From positions 291,383 to 355,382 of the forward strand of contig NZ_BMTO01000005.1 in the NCBI RefSeq assembly GCF_014649715.1: a stretch of 64,000 nucleotides of DNA, in the 5' to 3' direction. The notes below the pieces were generated by a model, which saw only the letters and a program-made list of their open reading frames with translations, searched no databases and was not told the DNA's origin. Below are positions 58,691 to 64,000 of this stretch, piece by piece (position 1 is the stretch's first letter; every line of letters starts with the position of its first letter). This DNA comes from Streptomyces lateritius. GTDB taxonomy: Bacteria; Actinomycetota; Actinomycetes; Streptomycetales; Streptomycetaceae. Both the position numbers and the translations under genes were made by a program.

Positions 58691-59715
58691 GCCTTCTCCC
58701 AGACCATCGTCATGATGCTGACACCGCCGCCGAGGCCGACGAACAGCACCCGGTCGCCGGAGTCCAACGTGTCATGTATGCGGTCGAGTTGTACGCCCAG
58801 GCTGGCGCTGGCGACATTGCCGAGCTCGGGGACGGTGACGACCAGCCGGTCCTCGGGCACGCCGGTGATCTCCACGAACCGTTCCAGGTACGGCACGGTG
58901 ACCTGGTGCACCAGGACGTACCGGAAGTCGGTCCAGTCGAGCCCCGTGCGGTGCCGCACCCGGTCGAGGACCGAGGTGCCTACCTTCTCGAACACCTCGC
59001 GCAACTCGCCGCCGTCGCCGTGGAAGTAGGTGTGCTCGTCGCCGCGGGGGTGACGCGAGCCGCCGCCGGATATCCCCCCGACGCTCCAGTGCTCGGAGTG
59101 CGTCTGGCTGTCCACGTCGAGGATCCCGCCGCGGTCCACCTCTGCAAGGACGACCGCCGCCCCCGCGTCCCCGAAGGTGTAGCCGGCGAAGCCGTCCCGG
59201 AACTGGGCCAGATCGGCGGGATCGTGCCGCACGGCCCGGCTCGGCGTCTCCCCGGTGACGACGAGGGCCCGCCGGGCGCGCCCCGCGAGGATCACGGAGC
59301 GGGCGAGATCCATGCCGTTGACGAAGCTGTTGCAGGCGTTCGTCACGTCCAGGGCGTGCGCCCTGGAACCCAGTTCGGCCTGGACGATGTGCGCGGTGGC
59401 CGGTTCGACCATGTCGCGCGACGCGGAGGCGAACACGAGAAGGTCGATGTCCAGCGGGTCGGCGCCGGCCCGTGCCAGCGCGCCGCGCGCGGCGCCCACC
59501 GCCAGGGTGGAGGCGTACTGGTCCGGCCGGGCGATCCGGCGGGTGAGGATGCCGGTGGCCCGCTCGAACACTCCGGCCGGCAGCGCGAACCCGCCGGCCT
59601 CGGACACCCGCTGACGCAGCCGCTCCGAGCCCATGACCCGCTCCGGCAGGCAGGCGCCCACCCCGGTGATCCCGACGCGCACGGAGCCGTCGACGACGGC
59701 GTTCTGACTCTTCAT
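58687..59715 (-). CDS. 3-oxoacyl-ACP synthase III family protein, OleA-like
   Basis: This condensing enzyme of 342 residues has the catalytic Cys128 in DVTNACNSFVNG, His in YVLVHQVTVPY and Asn in LGNVASASLG, and a C-terminal GLGGGVSIMTMVWEK. It belongs to the KAS III/OleA branch, which joins acyl chains in a non-decarboxylative or decarboxylative Claisen reaction. It is the first gene of a five-gene overlapping operon with a glycosyltransferase, ligase, P450 and reductase. ATG 59715 has no clear ribosome-binding site; TAGTCT nearby could be a -10 element. Confidence 0.88.
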   Translation of the reverse strand: MKSQNAVVDGSVRVGITGVGACLPERVMGSERLRQRVSEAGGFALPAGVFERATGILTRRIARPDQYASTLAVGAARGALARAGADPLDIDLLVFASASRDMVEPATAHIVQAELGSRAHALDVTNACNSFVNGMDLARSVILAGRARRALVVTGETPSRAVRHDPADLAQFRDGFAGYTFGDAGAAVVLAEVDRGGILDVDSQTHSEHWSVGGISGGGSRHPRGDEHTYFHGDGGELREVFEKVGTSVLDRVRHRTGLDWTDFRYVLVHQVTVPYLERFVEITGVPEDRLVVTVPELGNVASASLGVQLDRIHDTLDSGDRVLFVGLGGGVSIMTMVWEKA

Positions 59716-59740
59716 GGCTGGGAGACTACGGTCGGACAGG

Positions 59741-59777
59741 GCTCAGGGCCTGAGCGCCGGTACTCAGCCGCACTGAG
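59741..59777. promoter_or_regulatory. Two palindromes upstream of the OleA-like operon
   Basis: GCTCAGGGCCTGAGC (59741-59755) is a perfect palindrome, and CTCAG (59763-59767) with CTGAG (59773-59777) forms a second inverted repeat with the same arm sequence. They lie between the divergent KAS III and enoyl-CoA-hydratase-like genes, and probably bind a common regulator. Confidence 0.5.
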
Positions 59778-59879
59778 CGAAAGCCCCCGTGCGCGCCTGC
59801 TCGCCGGCCGGCGCCGGGGGGGCCGCCGGAGAGACGCTACGGTGGTCGGGAGATCGTTCCGGACGGAAGTGACGGGGAC

Positions 59880-60920
59880 ATGCGACCGATGCAGGATGTG
59901 CTGCTGCGCACCGATGGGCGAGCGGGCTTCGTCACCCTGAACCGGCCGAAGGCCATCAACGCCCTCACCCATGCCATGGTGCGCCGCATCGACGAGGCGC
60001 TGACCGCGTGGGCGGACGATCCCGCCGTCGAGACCGTCGTCCTCGAGGGCGCGGGTGAGCGCGGGCTGTGCGCCGGCGGTGACATCCGGGCCATCCACGA
60101 CGACGCCCGGGCCGGCCGCACCGCCTCCGTCGACTTCTGGCGCGACGAGTACCGCCTCAACGCCAGGATCGCCCGCTACCCCAAGCCGTACGTGGCCTTC
60201 ATGGACGGGATCGTCATGGGTGGCGGTGTCGGCGTCTCGGCCCACGGCTCCGTCCGGATCGTCACCGAGCGCTCCCGCGTGGCGATGCCCGAGACGGGGA
60301 TCGGCTTCGTCCCCGACGTCGGCGGTACGTACCTCCTGGGCAGGGCCCCAGGCGAACTGGGTACTCATCTGGCCCTCACCGGCGAAGGGGTGGGCGCCGC
60401 CGACGCCCTGCTGACCGGCCTCGCCGACCACTTCGTCCCCTCCGAGGACCTGCCGCGCCTGGCCCTGGAGCTGACCCGGGCGCCCGCGCGCGAGGTGCTG
60501 CCCCGCTTCGCGCGGCCGGCCCCGGCCGGCGACCTGGCCGCGCGGCGCGCGTGGATCGACGCCTGCTACACGGCGGACACGGTCGAGGACATCGTCGACC
60601 GGCTCCTCGACTCCGGTGTGCCCGAGGCCAAGGAGGCCGCCACCACCCTCCTGGCCAAATCGCCCACCGCGCTGAAGGTCACCCTGGCCGCGATCCGGCG
60701 CGCCCGGCTCCTCGACTCCCTGGAGACCGTCCTGAACATGGAGTTCCGGCTCTCCTGCGCCGCGCTCTCCTCCGCCGACCTCGTCGAGGGCATCCGCGCC
60801 CAGGTCGTCGACAAGGACCGCACTCCCCATTGGTCCCCGGCCACGCTCCCCGAGGTGACGGCCGACGCCGTCACCCGGTACTTCGCCGCGCCCGCCACCG
60901 CGGAGCCCTTCAGGTCCTGA
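59880..60920 (+). CDS. Enoyl-CoA hydratase/isomerase family, 3-hydroxyisobutyryl-CoA hydrolase type
   Basis: This crotonase-fold protein of 346 residues has GERGLCAGGDIRAIHDD for oxyanion and CoA binding, DGIVMGGGVGVSAHG, and the PETGIGFVPDVGGTYLLGRAPG block with the catalytic acidic residues of HIBCH. That enzyme hydrolyses 3-hydroxyisobutyryl-CoA in valine breakdown. ATG 59880 follows GGAAGTGACGGGG; an in-frame ATG at 59889 is also possible. It is divergent from the OleA-like operon. Confidence 0.87.
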   Translation: MRPMQDVLLRTDGRAGFVTLNRPKAINALTHAMVRRIDEALTAWADDPAVETVVLEGAGERGLCAGGDIRAIHDDARAGRTASVDFWRDEYRLNARIARYPKPYVAFMDGIVMGGGVGVSAHGSVRIVTERSRVAMPETGIGFVPDVGGTYLLGRAPGELGTHLALTGEGVGAADALLTGLADHFVPSEDLPRLALELTRAPAREVLPRFARPAPAGDLAARRAWIDACYTADTVEDIVDRLLDSGVPEAKEAATTLLAKSPTALKVTLAAIRRARLLDSLETVLNMEFRLSCAALSSADLVEGIRAQVVDKDRTPHWSPATLPEVTADAVTRYFAAPATAEPFRS

Positions 60921-61062
60921 GTCCGGCCCCCTTCACCCGGTCCGAGGCGCGGTAAATCGGTGTCGCGATCCCGACAGGGCTCCCTAGACTCGCCGCGCGC
61001 GCCGACGACGTTCCGGCGCGCCGATCGACCGACTGACCGACCGACGAGGGGGGAGCCCGACC
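60921..61062. promoter_or_regulatory. Leader and candidate promoter of the EF-G gene
   Basis: TAGACT at 60985-60990 could be a -10 element for the rightward genes; the matching -35 is weak. A run of four-base CGAC/TGAC units lies at 61025-61044. No other gene is visible in the gap before the small upstream open frame. Confidence 0.35.
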
Positions 61063-61188
61063 GTGCGTTGCCGTACCGCTGTCGTCGCTCCCCGGTCCCC
61101 CCGGTCCCGGTTCGACGTGATCCTGATGTCCCGCGCCGCCCGATGCCGGCTGCGCGGCCGCCATCGGATGCCCGTGACGCATTCCTGA
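61063..61188 (+). CDS. Possible leader peptide upstream of the EF-G gene
   Basis: This open frame of 41 residues starts at GTG 61063, which has a strong GAGGGGGGAG ribosome-binding site eight bases upstream, better than most genes here. The peptide is Arg-rich (SRAARCRLRGRHRMPVTHS at the C-terminus) and has no database family I recognise. It ends 84 bases before the EF-G start, so it could act as a regulatory leader. It may also be a chance frame in a long untranslated region. Confidence 0.35.
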   Translation: MRCRTAVVAPRSPRSRFDVILMSRAARCRLRGRHRMPVTHS

Positions 61189-61272
61189 CCCCTGCCCGCC
61201 CGATGTGCCGGCGGGGCGCCGCGTCCGGAAATCGCGCCGCCCTCTCCCGTACACGTCGAAAGGCCCTGGGCC

Positions 61273-63417
61273 GTGCGTACCCACCTCCAGCTTCCCCCGA
61301 CCACCCCGCTCGACCGCGTCCGTAACCTCGGCATCCTCGCCCACGTGGACGCGGGCAAGACCACCGTGACCGAGCGGATGCTGTACCTCACCGGCGCCAC
61401 CCACAAACGCGGCGAGGTCCACGACGGTACGACCGTCACGGACTTCGACCCACAGGAACGTGACCGCGGGATCACCATCTTCGCGGCGGCGGTCAGCTGT
61501 GACTGGGACGGTCACCGGATCAACCTGATCGACACCCCCGGCCACGTCGACTTCTCCGACGAGGTGGAGCGCTCGCTCCGTGTCCTCGACGGCGCCGTCG
61601 CGGTGTTCGACGCGGTCGCGGGTGTCGAGCCGCAGAGCGAGACGGTCTGGCGGCAGGCCGACCGGCACCGGGTCCCGCGGATCGCCTTCGTCAACAAGAT
61701 GGACCGCGCCGGCGCCGACCTCGACACCGCCGTGGCATCGATCAGGGACCGGCTGCACACCGCCCCGCTCGTCGTCCAGCTGCCGATCGGTCAGGAGGAC
61801 GGCTTCACCGGAGTGGTGGACCTGGTCCGTATGCGCGCCCTGATCTGGGCCGCCGGTCACGACACGTTCACCGACGTGCCGGTGCCTCAGGCCCTGCGCG
61901 AGGAGGCACGACGGCGCCGCCGAGCCCTGGAGGAGGCCGTCGCCGAACTCCATCCGCGCGCCCTGGAGGAGTTCTGCGCCCGGCCGGCCTCCGACGGGTC
62001 CCGGGACCCCGACGGCTCGCCGGCCCTGGGGGAGCGCACGCTGACCGCGGCGCTGCGCGATCTGACCCGCAGTGGTGACGGTGTGGTCGTGCTGTGCGGA
62101 TCCGCCTACCGCGACCGGGGGATGGAGCCGCTGCTCGACGCCGTCGTCTCGTACCTGCCCTCGCCGCTCGACGCACCCCCCGTGCGCGGCACCGAGGACG
62201 GTGAGGAGCGGGAACGGGCCGCCGACCCGGAAGCGCCGTTCGCCGCCCTGGCCTTCAAGGTGCACTCCACCGCCACCGGACGACTCACCTATCTCCGGGT
62301 GTACTCCGGAACGATCGAGAAGGGAGACGTCGTGCTCGACGTGGCCGCACGGCGCACCGAGCGGATCGGCCGCATCCTGCGGGTGCGGGCCGACCGGAAC
62401 ACCGAGGTGGACCGGGCACGGGCCGGGGACATCGTCGCCGTGGTCGGACCGAAGACCGCCCGCCCCGGCGCCACGCTGTGCGTGCCCTCGGCGCCCCTGC
62501 TGCTCGAACCGCCCGCGGCGGCCACCCCGGTGGTCTCCGTCGCGGTCGAGGCCCGCAGAAGCCTGGACAGCGACCGGCTGGCGTCGGCGCTGGCACGACT
62601 CGTCGAGGAGGACCCCTCCCTCGCGGTCCGTACCGACCCCGAAACCGGTCAGACGGTGCTGTCGGGGATGGGCGAACTGCACCTGGAGGTCGCGGTGGAG
62701 AAGATCCGCCGGGCCCAGGGTCTGGACATCGGTGTCGGCAGACCGCAGGTGGCCTACCGCGAGACGGTCGTCCGCGGCGTGTCCGGTCATATCCACCGGC
62801 ACGTCAAACAGGACGGCGGCGCGGGCCAGTTCGCCCATGTCGTGATCGACGTCGAGCCACTCGGCGTCGGACCACTCGGCACCGGCGCGGCCATGGGCGG
62901 GGACGGGGAGTTCGCCTTCTCCTCCACCGTCACCGGCGGCCGCGTGCCGCAGGAGTACGTCCGAGCGGTGGAGGCCGGCTGCCGGGACGCCCTGGCGGAG
63001 GGCCCGCTCGGCGGCCACCCGGTGACGGGCGTGCGGGTGACGCTCACCGACGGAGCCACCCACTCCAAGGACTCCTCGGAGATGGCGTTCCGTACGGCGG
63101 GCCGCTCCGCGCTGCGCGAGGCGCTGCGTGCCAGTGCGATGACGCTGCTCGAACCGGTCGTCGAGATCACGGTCACGGTGCCCGACAGCGCCGTGGGCGG
63201 TGTGCTCGGCGACCTGGCGGCCCGTCGTGGCCGGGTTCACGGCTCGACCTCCCGGGCCGGTACGGCGGTGATCACCGCGACCGTGCCGCTGGCCGAACTC
63301 TTCGGCTACGCGTCCCGGCTGCGCGGTCGCACCCAGGGCCGCGGCACCTTCACGACCCGGCCCGCCGGTTACGCCCCCGCACCGGCCGGCGCGACCGGAG
63401 GAACGCCGACCCGGTAG
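61273..63417 (+). CDS. Elongation factor G paralogue
   Basis: This translational GTPase of 714 residues has G1 AHVDAGKTT (23-31), switch [16 protein letters not shown]3 DTPGHVDF and G4 NKMDRAG. Domains II-V are present, including the conserved [13 protein letters not shown] loop and [14 protein letters not shown]. It is full length but more divergent than the housekeeping EF-G, so it is likely the second EF-G (FusB-type) of Streptomyces. Such paralogues act in ribosome recycling, stress or fusidic-acid tolerance. GTG 61273 has AAAGG about ten bases upstream. A leader open frame precedes it. Confidence 0.9.
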   Translation: MRTHLQLPPTTPLDRVRNLGILAHVDAGKTTVTERMLYLTGATHKRGEVHDGTTVTDFDPQERDRGITIFAAAVSCDWDGHRINLIDTPGHVDFSDEVERSLRVLDGAVAVFDAVAGVEPQSETVWRQADRHRVPRIAFVNKMDRAGADLDTAVASIRDRLHTAPLVVQLPIGQEDGFTGVVDLVRMRALIWAAGHDTFTDVPVPQALREEARRRRRALEEAVAELHPRALEEFCARPASDGSRDPDGSPALGERTLTAALRDLTRSGDGVVVLCGSAYRDRGMEPLLDAVVSYLPSPLDAPPVRGTEDGEERERAADPEAPFAALAFKVHSTATGRLTYLRVYSGTIEKGDVVLDVAARRTERIGRILRVRADRNTEVDRARAGDIVAVVGPKTARPGATLCVPSAPLLLEPPAAATPVVSVAVEARRSLDSDRLASALARLVEEDPSLAVRTDPETGQTVLSGMGELHLEVAVEKIRRAQGLDIGVGRPQVAYRETVVRGVSGHIHRHVKQDGGAGQFAHVVIDVEPLGVGPLGTGAAMGGDGEFAFSSTVTGGRVPQEYVRAVEAGCRDALAEGPLGGHPVTGVRVTLTDGATHSKDSSEMAFRTAGRSALREALRASAMTLLEPVVEITVTVPDSAVGGVLGDLAARRGRVHGSTSRAGTAVITATVPLAELFGYASRLRGRTQGRGTFTTRPAGYAPAPAGATGGTPTR

Positions 63418-63465
63418 CGACGGCCTCCGTACGACCGGCCCGGTAGCGACGGAAGCGGTACGACG

Positions 63466-63497
63466 ACGGGCCCGCCCCACCTCCGGGGCGGGCCCGT
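63466..63497 (+). terminator. Strong hairpin terminator after the EF-G gene
   Basis: ACGGGCCCGCCCC (63466-63478) pairs perfectly with GGGGCGGGCCCGT (63485-63497) around a six-base loop, 48 bases after the stop codon. Confidence 0.85.
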
Positions 63498-63581
63498 CCC
63501 GGCCGCACCGCCGGACGCCCGGTCAGGCCCCGGCGGCCGACCGGCCGCCGGGGCCGTGCGGCAGGCACACCGCACGCGGCC

Positions 63582-63777
63582 GTGCAGCGCTACCGGGCCG
63601 AGATCAGCCCGGCCCGTCGACCGCGCTGCCCCTCGCACACCGGGCTGTTCCACGTACGCCGTCCAGGCCCTGCGGCGCCAGGGCGCGCTGGGCGGCGTGC
63701 AGCCGGTCCTGGGCCGGTCGCCGCGGTGTACGCGGGACGCGGCGCGCCGTCGTGAATACCCGGGACCCCGTCCCGGA
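63582..63777 (+). pseudogene. Decayed yidD-like gene (membrane protein insertion efficiency factor)
   Basis: Three YidD-type blocks appear in consecutive frames: VQRYRAEISPARRPRCPSHT, then CSTYAVQALRRQGALGG with SPRC, then NTRDPVPDRG. Intact YidD reads YRxxISPxxPPRCRFxPTCSxYAxxALRxHGAxRG...RCHPxxxGGxDPVP, so the order matches. Deleting one G near 63641-63643 joins the first two blocks, and a further shift near 63750 is needed for the third. It is probably a broken second yidD copy. Confidence 0.55.
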
Positions 63778-63796
63778 CCGAGGGAACGACGGCGCG

Positions 63797-64000
63797 TCAG
63801 CGGACCCTCTCGCTGAGCACCGCGAAGGCGCCGCGCCGCTCCCGGCCCTCCGGAGTGCGCCAGCCCGCGACGACCCCTCCCAGAGCCCCGGCGGACACGC
63901 CGTCGGCTTCGGACCCGTCCGCGCGCAGGACCCGCGTCACCGTGAGGGTGAGCGGGGACGCCGCCGACTCCGGGCCGCCCGTCGCGTCCACGAGCAGGTC
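63797..64000 (-). CDS. C-terminal part of an unrecognised protein, cut by window edge
   Basis: A leftward frame continues past the right edge; only its last 67 residues are visible, ending in GRERRGAFAVLSERVR and a TGA stop. The segment contains SPLTLTVTRVLRADGS and GALGGVVAGWRTPEG but no domain I can name. No start codon is assigned because it lies outside the window. Confidence 0.55.
   Translation of the reverse strand, partial: DLLVDATGGPESAASPLTLTVTRVLRADGSEADGVSAGALGGVVAGWRTPEGRERRGAFAVLSERVR

Noticed and set aside
60910..63480. Leftward open frame of 856 codons opposite the EF-G gene
   Set aside because: The opposite strand encodes a complete EF-G with all G motifs; the antisense frame has no recognisable domain.
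1..64000. CRISPR arrays, tRNA and rRNA genes
   Set aside because: No regularly spaced repeats with unique spacers and no cloverleaf or rRNA-like segments were found on reading both strands.

Overview
The window is a stretch of high-GC actinobacterial chromosome, almost certainly from Streptomyces. GC-rich third codon positions are near-universal, ATG and GTG starts mix freely, adjacent genes often share ATGA/GTGA overlaps, and the families are typical: IdeR/DmdR-type iron boxes, an actinobacterial c-di-AMP (ydaO) riboswitch, PAS-GAF-PP2C phosphatase, vWA secreted proteins and many secondary-metabolism enzymes. No tRNA, rRNA or CRISPR array was seen. One IS110-type element is present, with a few decayed genes and one short dispersed repeat.

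Layout. 1-9.4 kb is miscellaneous: a PfpI-like protein cut by the window edge, a cyclic-nucleotide-type phosphodiesterase, an RraA-like protein, OsmC, a glutamate-type binding protein, an F420-dependent-type reductase, a membrane protein, an MFS pump and a secreted beta-propeller. 9.4-11.2 kb is a MerR/MFS divergent pair with a clear MerR operator. 11.2-15.3 kb holds a two-gene vWA/secreted operon, a flavodoxin-fold reductase and an endonuclease/exonuclease/phosphatase protein. 15.5-15.9 kb is a decayed TetR gene. 16.0-18.1 kb is a two-gene RNA-repair cassette (T4 Rnl1-like ligase plus T4 Pnkp-like kinase-phosphatase). 18.2-20.6 kb holds an alpha/beta hydrolase, the IS110 element and a small DUF7660-like protein.

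20.7-29.0 kb is a catabolic locus. L-rhamnose mutarotase is divergent from rhaI-rhaD-rhaB-lutABC, which together should take rhamnose to dihydroxyacetone phosphate plus lactaldehyde, lactate and pyruvate. A promoter with a LacI-type operator sits in the divergent gap. 29-35 kb carries a CapA-like protein, a phosphoribosyltransferase, a LysM/lytic-transglycosylase-like protein behind a c-di-AMP riboswitch, and a frameshifted PAS-GAF-PP2C-HATPase gene.

35.0-45.1 kb looks like a collagen/hydroxyproline utilisation island. It has a GntR regulator, a 4-hydroxyproline epimerase, a DapA-like deaminase, a three-part flavin/iron-sulfur D-hydroxyproline dehydrogenase, an Xaa-Pro peptidase and a divergent secreted M9 collagenase. 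The motif ATTTCAC(A/G)T occurs at three of its promoters.

45-50 kb holds small hypotheticals, a Rieske-FAD oxidoreductase and a large adenylation-carrier-membrane acyltransferase protein. That large gene is divergent from a ferric iron ABC transporter (50.2-53.9 kb), and each side has its own iron box. 54.0-59.7 kb is a five-gene, fully overlapping operon (KAS III/OleA-like, glycosyltransferase, OleC-like ligase, P450, OleD-like reductase) that resembles olefin/beta-lactone pathways but lacks an OleB in the window. 59.9-64 kb carries a 3-hydroxyisobutyryl-CoA-hydrolase-like protein, a second-type elongation factor G with a possible leader peptide, a decayed yidD-like gene, and the end of one more gene.
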